Program-made: the position numbers and the translations under genes
Source of the DNA: WHTB01 sp050699035
GTDB lineage: Bacteria > Actinomycetota > Actinomycetes > Propionibacteriales > Nocardioidaceae
NCBI GenBank assembly: GCA_050699035.1
Contig: JBOHDE010000034.1
Coordinates: forward strand, 1-23,513
Reading direction: 5' to 3'
Length of the DNA stretch: 23,513 nucleotides
Part shown: positions 1 through 7,454 of the stretch, one piece after another
Layout: the number at the start of each line of letters is the position of its first letter
Position numbering within the stretch: the stretch's first letter is position 1
Notes under the pieces: model-generated
What the model saw: the letters and a program-made list of their open reading frames with translations, nothing else
Database searches by the model: none
Told to the model about the DNA's origin: nothing

Positions 1-414
1 GCCGAGCATCGCGACGACGTGACCTTCCTCGGCCAGGTCGACGACGTCACCCGGTCCGAGCTGCTCGCGTCGTCGGAGCTGTTCGTAGCACCGCAGACCG
101 GCGGGGAGAGCTTCGGGATCGTGCTGGTCGAGGCGATGGCGGCGGGTGCGCCGGTGCTCGCCAGCGACCTCCCGGCGTTCCGTGCCGTGCTCGAGGGTGG
201 GCGTCTGGGGTCGACGTACCCGGTCGGTGACGCCGACGCGCTGGCCCACTCGGCGGCGGACCTGCTCGGCGACGACCGCCGACGGCTAGGGCTCCGGCGC
301 GCGGCGACCGAGGCGGCGCGACAGTATGACTGGCCGCTGCTCACTCGCGACATCGTCCGGGTGTACGAGACGGTGCGCCGGACCGCCGCCGGCCGGGTCG
401 GGGAGGATGCCTGA
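1..414 (+). CDS. pimA: PimA-type phosphatidylinositol mannosyltransferase, C-terminal part
   Basis: This is the C-terminal part of a GT-B, GT4-family glycosyltransferase. The reading frame is open from base 1, so the start lies outside the window. The fragment carries FLGQVDD, then the nucleotide-sugar binding segment TGGESFGIVLVEAMAAG (fragment residues 33-49) with the E-x7-E pair E36/E44, and the late YDW and RVYETV motifs. These match actinobacterial PimA closely. PimA transfers the first mannose from GDP-mannose to phosphatidylinositol at the inner face of the plasma membrane, starting PIM and lipoglycan synthesis. Its stop codon overlaps the next gene's ATG by one base (TGATG), so the two are probably co-transcribed. 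Assignment as PimA rather than another GT4 enzyme rests on these motifs and on the downstream synteny with pdxS. Confidence 0.88.
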   Translation, partial: AEHRDDVTFLGQVDDVTRSELLASSELFVAPQTGGESFGIVLVEAMAAGAPVLASDLPAFRAVLEGGRLGSTYPVGDADALAHSAADLLGDDRRRLGLRRAATEAARQYDWPLLTRDIVRVYETVRRTAAGRVGEDA

Positions 415-944
415 TGGAGTGGCTGCTGCCGTTCGTCGGGCCGGCGCTTGTGCTGGGCGCGCTGCTGTTGAGCTGGATGGCCGGCCGGCTCGACCGCCTG
501 CACCACCGGGTCGAGAAGGCCAGCGCTGTGCTCGACGCGGCGCTGTTCCACCGGTCCGGGACGGTGGTCGAGATCGCGTCGGCCAAGATCTTGGACCCGG
601 CGGCGTCACTGCTCCTGCTCGACGCCGCGCATCGGGCCCGGGCGAGCACCGACGAGGAGCGCGAACCCGCCGAGTCCGACCTCAGCCGGGCCCTGCTGGC
701 CGCCCTCGCCGACGCCGACCAAGTGCGCCGGCTGCGGGCCGACCCGAGCCACGGGGTGCTGATCGAGGAGCTGAGTGACGCCTGCCGCACGGTGGAGCTG
801 TCGCGCCGGTTCCACAACGACGTGGCCGCTGCGGCGCGGGAGCTGCACGGCCGGGTGCTGGTCCGCTGGTTCCGGTTGAGCGGACACGCGGCACCGCCTC
901 GGATGGTCGAGCTCGACGACTCCTGGCCGCCTGCCCTGGCTTGA
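414..944 (+). CDS. Small LemA-like membrane-anchored protein
   Basis: This 176-residue protein has one N-terminal membrane segment (about residues 3-24) followed by a helical soluble domain. The domain order resembles LemA: a segment RLHHRVEKASAVLDAALFHR after the membrane helix, a middle helix ESDLSRALLAAL, and a late segment ELSRRFHNDV followed by LVRWF, like the RRFYNDAV...N..W/F pattern of LemA proteins. The resemblance is by eye and is not close. The start is the ATG overlapping the pimA stop, so it is translationally coupled to pimA. In mycobacteria, as I recall, the gene at this position encodes a longer membrane protein with a Nudix domain. No Nudix box is visible here. The function is unknown. 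A role linked to PIM synthesis is only a guess from position. Confidence 0.75.
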   Translation: MEWLLPFVGPALVLGALLLSWMAGRLDRLHHRVEKASAVLDAALFHRSGTVVEIASAKILDPAASLLLLDAAHRARASTDEEREPAESDLSRALLAALADADQVRRLRADPSHGVLIEELSDACRTVELSRRFHNDVAAAARELHGRVLVRWFRLSGHAAPPRMVELDDSWPPALA

Positions 945-960
945 CGGCAGTAGTGGGCGG

Positions 961-987
961 CCCGGCGTGCCGGCCTGCCCGGCGTGC
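961..987. repeat. Short direct repeat, 10 bp, two copies
   Basis: CCCGGCGTGC occurs at 961-970 and again at 978-987, just after the LemA-like gene. It leads directly into the palindromic element that follows. No function is visible. Confidence 0.5.
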
Positions 988-1097
988 AAAATTGCCCAAT
1001 TGGGCGAAGTTCCACCTCGAACCCGCGGGGACCGGGTTGTCATGTCGCAGGACATCACACCGCGGGGACCGGGTCGAAGAATGCCCAATTGGGCAAT
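988..1097. repeat. Foldback repeat element with two GCCCAATTGGGC palindromes
   Basis: The 12-bp palindrome GCCCAATTGGGC occurs at 994-1005 and 1083-1094. With its flanks it forms a perfect 15-bp inverted repeat, ATTGCCCAATTGGGC at 991-1005 and its complement at 1083-1097. Between the arms, the 15-bp direct repeat CCGCGGGGACCGGGT occurs at 1023-1037 and 1060-1074. A short dyad, ATGTC (1042-1046) and GACAT (1051-1055), sits near the centre. The whole is about 110 bp, non-coding and partly symmetric, like a small foldback or MITE/REP-type element. No transposase or target-site duplication is evident. Confidence 0.7.
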
Positions 1098-1117
1098 CTT
1101 CTACGCACTGTCGACCA

Positions 1118-1207
1118 CGACATACGCGCAACCTCGGCGCGAAGACTCTCGACATTCGCGCAACCTCGGCGCGAAGACTCTCGACATTCGCGCAACCTCG
1201 GCGCGGG
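1118..1207. repeat. 32-bp tandem repeat, about 2.5 copies, each with a dyad
   Basis: A 32-bp unit beginning CGCGCAACCTCGGCGCGAAG repeats at 1125-1156 and 1157-1188, with a 17-bp partial copy at 1189-1205. The last bases of the unit (CGACAT) also precede copy 1, at 1118-1123. Each copy carries a dyad: the best one has arms TTCGCGC (1155-1161) and GCGCGAA (1169-1175) around a 7-bp centre. Copies 1 and 3 are slightly degraded. The array lies 90-180 bp upstream of the pdxS start. It could be an operator array or an interspersed genomic repeat. The rest of the 945-1296 spacer holds only the foldback element and a weak pdxS promoter. Confidence 0.8.
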
Positions 1208-1242
1208 CTGTGGCCGAGTCGGGGCGGGTCACCGGTGGGCCG

Positions 1243-1248
1243 TACGAT
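1243..1248 (+). promoter_or_regulatory. Candidate -10 box for pdxS
   Basis: TACGAT fits the actinobacterial TANNNT -10 pattern and is identical to the hexamer before pdxT. It would start transcription near 1255, giving a leader of about 40 nt. No convincing -35 is seen. An AGAGG ribosome binding site at 1286-1290 precedes the chosen GTG start by 6 nt. Confidence 0.35.
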
Positions 1249-1296
1249 GGGACTGTCCCGAGAACCCAGCCCGCACCGACTCTGCAGAGGTTGAAC

Positions 1297-2195
<899 letters not shown>

Positions 2196-2199
<4 letters not shown>

Positions 2200-2783
2200 G
2201 GCGGGTGCGGCTGAGCAGGTCGAGCGAAGCGGTCGACCCGGCCGAACGGGTACGTGACTTCGCCCGCGCCCAGGTGCGGGCCGGGCTGCTCGACGAGCAG
2301 GCGGTGCTCGACGAGGTGACCCGAGCCGCGGCCGACGAGCTCGCCGGCGACTCGCCCGACTTCGCCGCCGAGGCGGTGCGCGCGGCCCGCACCGAGCTGG
2401 CCGTCGACGAGGCCGACTGGCCGGAGACCACCGACTACGACCGGCTGCAGGCGGTGTTCGCCGAGCTCGAGAGCCGTGACGTTGCCGTACTCCAGGGCGT
2501 CGACGACCACTGGACCGCCAAGGGTGAGCTGGAGCGGCGAGACGACGCGGGGGAGCGGCTGACCGGCATCGCATGGTTCACGGCGCCCGACGTCTGGCAC
2601 GCCATCGACCACGGCATGCTCGAGGTCAACCTGTGGCACGGCGACACCGCCAACGTCGCACCCGGCGACGAGCTGCTGGACTCCACCCTGGAGCGGTTCG
2701 AGGCGCACGGCCTCCGCGCGCACTTCGACGAAGGACGCATCGAGGTCACCGCTCATTGGTTACGCCGAGTAGCAACCGCCTGA
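2196..2783 (+). CDS. DUF6891-like hypothetical protein
   Basis: This 195-residue soluble acidic protein is probably coupled to pdxS, since its GTG start overlaps the pdxS stop by 4 bases. The middle part (TDYDRLQAVFAELESRDVAVLQG, about residues 79-101, then GIAWFTAPDVWHAI) resembles the DUF6891 family of actinobacteria, where a CC..C cysteine cluster often follows the first segment. No cysteine cluster is present here, so a metal-binding role seen or assumed in relatives would not apply. The first 20 or so codons cover a dyad, GGTCGA (2218-2223) and TCGACC (2233-2238), that looks like an interspersed repeat, so the true start may be GTG 2274, giving 169 residues. The function is unknown. Family assignment is by eye and moderate. 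Confidence 0.7.
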
Positions 2784-2805
2784 CGAGACTTCCGAGGCGC
2801 TGTCT

Positions 2806-3438
2806 TCAGAACTCGCAGACGACGCCGTCGTCGTCGCGGTCGTCGTACCAGTCGTACTCGGGATCGGTTCCCCTGACGTACTCGCCATACCCCGCGTCGT
2901 TGGCCTCTCCGCAGGTGGAGAAGCGCGGGTCAGTCCCGCCACCCCTGTTGTTGGGTGAATCGGCGAAGGTCTGGACCTCCGCCGCCTCCTTGGCCGCGCG
3001 GACTCGAGCGTCTGCACGCTTCCGCTCCGCCGCGACCGCGGCAGCCACTGCTCGACGCTGCGCCCACGTGGCGGACTTTGCGGCGGCCGCGGCAGCTGAC
3101 CGCGCCTCCGCCTCCACGGCGGCCAGCTGTTCCTCGCCGCTCTTGCGGACCTGGTCGAGCTCGTCCTGACTATGAACGCGGGCCGTCTCCTGTTGCCGCG
3201 CCGCCTCCTCCTCGACGCGTGCAACCTCGTTTTCGATCAGGGCTTGGACCTTGGGGTCATCCGCGGTGGGCGGTGAGTCTCCCGAGGCGGCGACGCCGAT
3301 GCCGGCGCCGAAGGCGAGTCCGGTGATCAGTCCGACGCCGGCGCTCACCAGCGCGATGGCGGGTGTCGAGAACCGAGCCCGCCACGGCGGGCGCGATGGC
3401 GGCGGTGGGGGTACAGGCGGCACGTGGGTGTCAGGCAT
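2806..3438 (-). CDS. Membrane-anchored excalibur calcium-binding domain protein
   Basis: This 210-residue protein has a proline-rich cytoplasmic N-terminus (residues 1-20), one membrane helix (about 27-51), an alanine/glutamate/arginine-rich coiled-coil stalk (about 60-155) and a C-terminal excalibur domain (about 168-210). The excalibur signature is clear: DPRFSTCGEANDAGYGEY, then DWYDDRDDDGVVCEF, with the DxDxDG calcium loop and two cysteines that likely pair. Excalibur domains occur on extracellular proteins of Gram-positive bacteria and some are fused to nucleases. No nuclease domain is present here. A GGAG ribosome binding site lies 5 nt before the ATG. It reads away from pdxT and towards the DUF6891-like gene, so it interrupts the pdxS-pdxT pair. 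The cellular role is not known. Confidence 0.88.
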   Translation of the reverse strand: MPDTHVPPVPPPPPSRPPWRARFSTPAIALVSAGVGLITGLAFGAGIGVAASGDSPPTADDPKVQALIENEVARVEEEAARQQETARVHSQDELDQVRKSGEEQLAAVEAEARSAAAAAAKSATWAQRRAVAAAVAAERKRADARVRAAKEAAEVQTFADSPNNRGGGTDPRFSTCGEANDAGYGEYVRGTDPEYDWYDDRDDDGVVCEF

Positions 3439-3484
3439 GGTGGCTCCGACGAGGGACTACGGTGCGAATCCATCTGAGCACGGA

Positions 3485-3501
3485 CCGGACTCACTGTCCG
3501 G
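3485..3501. repeat. Short inverted repeat between divergent genes
   Basis: CCGGAC (3485-3490) and GTCCGG (3496-3501) form a 6-bp perfect dyad around TCACT. It sits in the 139-bp spacer between the divergent excalibur gene and pdxT. It could be a regulatory site for either gene or chance in GC-rich DNA. Confidence 0.35.
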
Positions 3502-3565
3502 AGAAGCCGAGATTCTTTGCGTGGGGCGTCGATGGGTCAGTGCGGGCGGCGGTGATGGCGGTTCC

Positions 3566-3571
3566 TACGAT
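3566..3571 (+). promoter_or_regulatory. -10 box of a likely leaderless pdxT promoter
   Basis: TACGAT is followed by exactly 6 nt and then the GTG start of pdxT. Transcription should begin at or next to the G of the start codon. There is no ribosome binding site before this GTG, which fits leaderless translation, common in actinobacteria. Confidence 0.55.
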
Positions 3572-3577
3572 GGACGA

Positions 3578-4177
3578 GTGACGACTTCCCCCACGATCGG
3601 CGTGCTCGCGCTGCAAGGTGACGTGCGCGAGCACATCGCGATGCTGCACGCCGCGGGAGCCGAGGCCGTAACCGTGCGCCGCGAGCGAGAGCTGGCCGCG
3701 GTGGACGGGATCGTCGTGCCCGGCGGGGAGTCGACGACCATGCACAAGCTCGCGGTCGCGTTCGAGATCTTCGAGCCGCTTCGCGACCGGATCCGCGGCG
3801 GGCTCCCGGCGCTGGGCACCTGTGCCGGGATGATCATGCTCGCGGACCGGATCGAGCGCGGCATCGAGGGACAGGAGACCATCGGCGGGATCGACGTGAC
3901 GGTGCGACGGAACGCGTTCGGGCGGCAGGTCGACTCCTTCGAGGCCGACGTCGACTTCGTGCCGTTCCACGACTACTTCCACGCGGTGTTCATCCGGGCC
4001 CCGTGGGTCGAGAAGGTCGGCGACGGGGTGGACATCCTCGCCCGGGTAGCTTCGGGCGACGCCGCGGGTAGGATCGTCGCGGTTCAGCAGGGGCACCTGC
4101 TCGCGACGTCGTTCCACCCCGAGATCACCGGCGACGACCGTGTACACCGCCACTTCGTGGATCTCGTAAGGAACTAG
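3578..4177 (+). CDS. pdxT: PLP synthase glutaminase subunit PdxT (Pdx2)
   Basis: This class I glutamine amidotransferase releases ammonia from glutamine and passes it to PdxS. The 199-residue length is typical. Visible motifs are GVLALQGDVREH near the N-terminus, the oxyanion segment PGGEST (residues 48-53), the nucleophile C82 in GTCAGMI, and the His-Glu pair H180/E182 in SFHPEIT, completing the catalytic triad. The frame is open upstream to 3251, but only from GTG 3578 does the product begin like PdxT, and a -10 box sits 6 nt before it. The following yebC ribosome binding site overlaps the pdxT stop, so the two probably form one transcript. Confidence 0.96.
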   Translation: MTTSPTIGVLALQGDVREHIAMLHAAGAEAVTVRRERELAAVDGIVVPGGESTTMHKLAVAFEIFEPLRDRIRGGLPALGTCAGMIMLADRIERGIEGQETIGGIDVTVRRNAFGRQVDSFEADVDFVPFHDYFHAVFIRAPWVEKVGDGVDILARVASGDAAGRIVAVQQGHLLATSFHPEITGDDRVHRHFVDLVRN

Positions 4178-4187
4178 GAGGACCTGC

Positions 4188-4949
4188 ATGTCCGGCCACT
4201 CCAAGTGGGCGACTACCAAGCACAAGAAGGCGGTCATCGACGCGCGGCGCGGCAAGCTGTTCGCGAAGCTGATCAAGAACGTCGAGGTCGCGGCGCGCAC
4301 CGGCGGCGGCGACCCAGCCGGCAACCCGACGCTCTACGACGCAATCCAGAAGGCGAAGAAGACGTCGGTCCCCAACGACAACATCGACCGCGCCGTCAAG
4401 CGGGGCGCCGGGCTCGAGGCCGGCGGAGCCGACTGGCAGACGATCATGTACGAGGGATACGCACCCGGCGGCGTTGCGCTGCTGATCGAGTGCCTGACCG
4501 ACAACCGCAACCGCGCCGCCGGCGAGGTGCGTACGGCGATGAGCCGCAGCGGCGGGTCGATGGCCGAGCCGGGCTCCGTCTCGTACCTCTTCAACCGCAA
4601 GGGCGTCGTCGTCCTCCCCAAGGAGCAGGAGTCCGTCGAGCTGACCGAGGACGCCCTGGTCGACGCGGTGCTCGAAGCCGGCGCGGAGGAGGTCAACGAT
4701 CTCGGCGAGAGCTTCGAGGTGATCTCCGAGCCGACCGACCTGGTGGCCGTACGTACGGCGGTCCAGGCCTGCGGGCTCGACTACGAGTCGGCGGAAGCGT
4801 CGTTCGTACCCACGATGCAGGTCGAGATCGACGCCGACGTCGCCGGCCGGGTGTTCCGGCTGATCGACGCGCTCGAGGACTCCGACGACGTCCAGAACGT
4901 GTTCAGCAACTTCGACGTCTCTGACGAGGTGCTCGCCCAGCTCGGCTGA
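4188..4949 (+). CDS. yebC: YebC/PmpR family protein
   Basis: This 253-residue protein begins with the diagnostic N-terminus MSGHSKWATTKHKKAVIDAR and continues with the GNPTLYDAIQKAK, VPNDNIDRAVKRG and YEGYAPGG motifs of the family, all at normal positions. YebC proteins were first described as transcriptional regulators, sometimes of the downstream ruv genes. More recent work links related members to translation through difficult, proline-rich stretches. AGGAGG at 4176-4181 overlaps the pdxT stop and lies 6 nt before the ATG. It stands just upstream of ruvCAB, a conserved order in many bacteria. Which of the two roles it has here cannot be read from the sequence. Confidence 0.95.
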   Translation: MSGHSKWATTKHKKAVIDARRGKLFAKLIKNVEVAARTGGGDPAGNPTLYDAIQKAKKTSVPNDNIDRAVKRGAGLEAGGADWQTIMYEGYAPGGVALLIECLTDNRNRAAGEVRTAMSRSGGSMAEPGSVSYLFNRKGVVVLPKEQESVELTEDALVDAVLEAGAEEVNDLGESFEVISEPTDLVAVRTAVQACGLDYESAEASFVPTMQVEIDADVAGRVFRLIDALEDSDDVQNVFSNFDVSDEVLAQLG

Positions 4950-4996
4950 CCCACGGGTCGTCGGCGTGTCAGGTCGGGACGGACAGACCCAGCGGC

Positions 4997-5019
4997 TAGG
5001 GTGTCGAACACCTGTTCGT
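4997..5019 (+). promoter_or_regulatory. SOS box (LexA site) and -10 box of ruvCAB
   Basis: TCGAACACCTGTTCGT at 5004-5019 matches the actinobacterial SOS box TCGAAC-N4-GTTCGA at 11 of the 12 defined positions, all but the last. The -10 hexamer TAGGGT (4997-5002) lies directly before it, so bound LexA would cover the transcription start. This predicts DNA-damage induction of ruvC-ruvA-ruvB separately from yebC. Confidence 0.87.
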
Positions 5020-5033
5020 TGGGAGGTTTTCGG

Positions 5034-5558
5034 ATGCGGGTGCTCGGCGTCGACCCCGGGCTGACGCGATGCGGTCTCGGCGTCGTCCAGGGCCAGGTCG
5101 GCCGTCCGCTGGTGATGGTCGACGTCGGCGTCGTCCGCACGCCCGCCGACCAGCCGGTCGCGCAGCGCCTGGTGAGCATCGAGGCGTCGATCGAGCGTTG
5201 GCTCGACGTGCACCAGCCGGACGCCGTCGCCGTCGAGCGGGTGTTCAGCCAGCACAACGTCAGCACCGTGATGGGCACGGCCCAGGCCAGCGCCGTCGCG
5301 ATGGTCGCCGCCGCCCGACGCGGCATCCCGGTCGCCCTGCACACACCCAGCGAGGTGAAGGCGGCGGTGACCGGCAACGGCCGCGCCGACAAGGCTCAGA
5401 TCGCGACGATGGTCACCCGGCTGCTCAAGCTGAGCGAGCGACCGACCCCCGCCGACGCCGCCGACGCGCTCGCGCTGGCCATCTGCCACGTCTGGCGCGG
5501 CGCCGCCAGCACCCGCTTGGAGGCCGCCGTCGCGCAGGCCGGAAGGAGTCGTCGATGA
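5034..5558 (+). CDS. ruvC: Holliday junction endonuclease RuvC
   Basis: RuvC is the dimeric resolvase that nicks Holliday junctions branch-migrated by RuvAB. The 174-residue product has the RNase H-like fold motifs and all four acidic catalytic residues: D7 in VLGVDPGLTRCG, E68 in AVERVF, and D141/D144 in DAADALALAICH. FSQHNVSTVMGTAQA is also typical. The frame is open 33 bases further upstream to GTG 5001, but that would start inside the -10 and SOS box. ATG 5034 has GGGAGG at 5021-5026, 7 nt before it, and gives the standard N-terminus. The stop overlaps the ruvA start (ATGA). Confidence 0.96.
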   Translation: MRVLGVDPGLTRCGLGVVQGQVGRPLVMVDVGVVRTPADQPVAQRLVSIEASIERWLDVHQPDAVAVERVFSQHNVSTVMGTAQASAVAMVAAARRGIPVALHTPSEVKAAVTGNGRADKAQIATMVTRLLKLSERPTPADAADALALAICHVWRGAASTRLEAAVAQAGRSRR

Positions 5559-6160
5559 TCGCGTTCGTCCGGGGCCGGGTCGCCGCTGTCGGGATCGACT
5601 CGGCGGTGATCGAGGTCGGCGGTGTCGGCATGCAGGTGATGTGCACGCCGGGCACGCTGGCCGAGCTCCGGACCGGCGACCAGGCCCAACTGGCGACGTC
5701 GATGGTCGTACGCGAGGACTCGCTGACGTTGTTCGGTTTCGCGGACGAGGACGAACGGTCACTGTTCGAGCTGGTGCAGACCGCCAGCGGCGTCGGCCCC
5801 AAGCTGGCCCAGGCGATGCTCGCCGTGCACGGCCCCGACGAGCTCCGGCGTGCCGTCACCACTGAGGACCTGGTGGCGCTGACCAAGGTGCCGGGCATCG
5901 GCCGCAAGGGTGCCCAGCGGATCGTGCTCGAGCTCAAGGACCGGATCGGCGCTCCGACCGGTGCGACCGGCACCCCGGCCGTCGGGAGTCGGTCGGCGGC
6001 CGGCGGTTGGCGTGACCAGGTGCACGGCGCCCTGCTCGGGCTCGGCTGGTCGGCCCGGGAAGCGGAGTTGGCGGTCGACGCGGTCGCCGACGAGGCGGGC
6101 GACCAGCCAGACGTGCCCACCCTGTTGCGCTCCGCCCTGCGCACCCTGTCGAAGGCCTGA
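5555..6160 (+). CDS. ruvA: Holliday junction branch migration protein RuvA
   Basis: RuvA tetramers bind the four-way junction and load the RuvB motor. The 201-residue product begins MIAFVRGRVA, has the OB-fold N-domain, and two helix-hairpin-helix motifs, GVGPK at residues 79-83 and GIGRK at 114-118. A flexible Ala/Gly/Thr linker (about 131-150) leads to the C-terminal RuvB-binding domain ending SALRTLSKA. The start overlaps the ruvC stop by 4 bases and has GGAAGGAG at 5541-5548. It is the middle gene of the SOS-controlled operon. Confidence 0.96.
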   Translation: MIAFVRGRVAAVGIDSAVIEVGGVGMQVMCTPGTLAELRTGDQAQLATSMVVREDSLTLFGFADEDERSLFELVQTASGVGPKLAQAMLAVHGPDELRRAVTTEDLVALTKVPGIGRKGAQRIVLELKDRIGAPTGATGTPAVGSRSAAGGWRDQVHGALLGLGWSAREAELAVDAVADEAGDQPDVPTLLRSALRTLSKA

Positions 6161-6165
6161 CGTCG

Positions 6166-7239
6166 ATGACCGACCCCACTCCGTACGACGAGGACCTGCA
6201 GGTCGGCCGGGCGCTGGTCACCGCCGAGGCCGACGGCGACGAGCGGGCCGTCGAGGCGGCGCTGCGTCCGCGCACGCTCGACGAGGTGATCGGTCAGCAG
6301 CGGGTACGCGACCAGCTCTCGCTGATGCTGGAGGCCGCCCGTGGCCGCAGCCGTACCCCCGACCACGTCCTGCTCTCCGGACCGCCCGGTCTCGGCAAGA
6401 CCACGCTGGCGATGATCATCGCCAGCGAGATGTCGGTGCCGTTGCGGGTGACCAGCGGCCCGGCGATCCAGCACGCCGGCGACCTCGCGGCGATCCTGTC
6501 CGGGCTGAGCGAGGGCGACGTGCTGTTCCTCGACGAGATCCACCGGATGTCGCGGCCCGCCGAGGAGATGCTGTACATGGCGATGGAGGACTTCCGCGTC
6601 GACGTGATCGTCGGCAAGGGGCCCGGCGCCACCGCGATCCCGCTGGAGATCCCGCCGTTCACCCTGGTCGGTGCGACGACGCGGGCCGGGCTGCTGCCGA
6701 GCCCGCTGCGCGACCGCTTCGGGTTCACCGCCCACCTCGAGTTCTACGAGACGGCCGAGCTGGAGCAGATCGTGCATCGGTCGGCTCGGTTGCTCGACGT
6801 TCCCGTGGCCGACGCGGGTGCCGCCGAGATCGCGTCCCGGTCGCGTGGCACGCCGCGGATCGCCAACCGGCTGCTGCGCCGGGTCCGCGACTTCGCCCAG
6901 GTGCGGGCCAACGGCGTGGTCAACATCCACGTCGCCCGGTCGGCCCTGGAGCTGTACGAGGTGGACGAGTCCGGACTCGATCGACTCGACCGGGCCGTGC
7001 TCGACGCGCTGTGCCGCCGGTTCGGTGGCGGGCCGGTCGGGCTCGGCACGCTCGCGGTCGCGGTCGGCGAGGAGCGGGAGACGGTCGAGGAGGTGGCCGA
7101 GCCGTTCCTGGTGCGGCGCGGACTGCTGGCGCGCACCCCGCGTGGCCGCGTCGCCACGCCGGCCGCCTGGCACCATCTGGGTCTCGGCGTGCCCGACACC
7201 GCGATGTTCGGTGACACCCCGTCGCTGTTCGACGACTAG
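6166..7239 (+). CDS. ruvB: Holliday junction branch migration ATPase RuvB
   Basis: RuvB is the hexameric AAA+ motor that pumps DNA through the RuvA-junction complex. In the 357-residue product the Walker A motif is GPPGLGKTT (residues 72-80), Walker B is FLDEIH (121-126), sensor 1 is in LVGATTRAG, the arginine finger region is SPLRDRFG, and sensor 2 is in SRGTPRIANRLLRRVRDFA. The C-terminal winged-helix domain ends after TPRGRVATPAAW. The start lies 5 bases after the ruvA stop. The gene is followed by a long hairpin that may end the operon. Confidence 0.97.
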   Translation: MTDPTPYDEDLQVGRALVTAEADGDERAVEAALRPRTLDEVIGQQRVRDQLSLMLEAARGRSRTPDHVLLSGPPGLGKTTLAMIIASEMSVPLRVTSGPAIQHAGDLAAILSGLSEGDVLFLDEIHRMSRPAEEMLYMAMEDFRVDVIVGKGPGATAIPLEIPPFTLVGATTRAGLLPSPLRDRFGFTAHLEFYETAELEQIVHRSARLLDVPVADAGAAEIASRSRGTPRIANRLLRRVRDFAQVRANGVVNIHVARSALELYEVDESGLDRLDRAVLDALCRRFGGGPVGLGTLAVAVGEERETVEEVAEPFLVRRGLLARTPRGRVATPAAWHHLGLGVPDTAMFGDTPSLFDD

Positions 7240-7263
7240 CGCGGGCGCGGCACGACCGGAACG

Positions 7264-7325
7264 ATCGACTGGCGCGTTCCGTAGGGACAAATCGGACGCC
7301 GGGCCTACGCAACGCGCCAGTCGAT
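7264..7325. repeat. Long inverted repeat (22-bp stem) after ruvB
   Basis: ATCGACTGGCGCGTT (7264-7278) pairs perfectly with 7311-7325. After one mismatch the stem continues with CGTAGG (7280-7285) pairing with CCTACG (7304-7309). This makes a stem of 22 positions with one mismatch around an 18-nt loop. No U-tract follows, so it is not a standard intrinsic terminator, although it may act as one or protect the ruvB 3' end. Such a long hairpin between ruvB and yajC also looks like an interspersed palindromic repeat. Confidence 0.8.
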
Positions 7326-7372
7326 GAAGGTGCGCCCACGCCGATTGGCGGGCGCGGACCTGCTCGCGCTGG

Positions 7373-7400
7373 TCGACGACGGCGGGGCATACCCTAGACT
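7373..7400 (+). promoter_or_regulatory. Candidate promoter of yajC-secD-secF-apt
   Basis: TCGACG (7373-7378), 16 nt, then TAGACT (7395-7400) resembles a vegetative actinobacterial promoter (four of six -35 positions, TANNNT -10). The leader would be about 48 nt, with AAGGAG at 7441-7446 before the yajC GTG. The same -10 hexamer precedes relA and the DUF349 gene. Confidence 0.4.
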
Positions 7401-7454
7401 CCGCGATGGCCGCGCCGACGGTCCTCCGACGCCAACCTGCAAGGAGCTTCACCC

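Noticed and set aside
1118..1207. CRISPR array
   Set aside because: The 32-bp units are directly adjacent with no spacers, and no cas gene is nearby.
967..1296. In-frame upstream extension of pdxS, and a separate short frame at 941-1294
   Set aside because: Both run through the repeat elements and read as repeat-derived peptides. The RBS and family N-terminus place the pdxS start at 1297.
3251..3577. Upstream extension of the pdxT frame
   Set aside because: It overlaps the excalibur gene on the other strand and has no family similarity. PdxT begins at GTG 3578.
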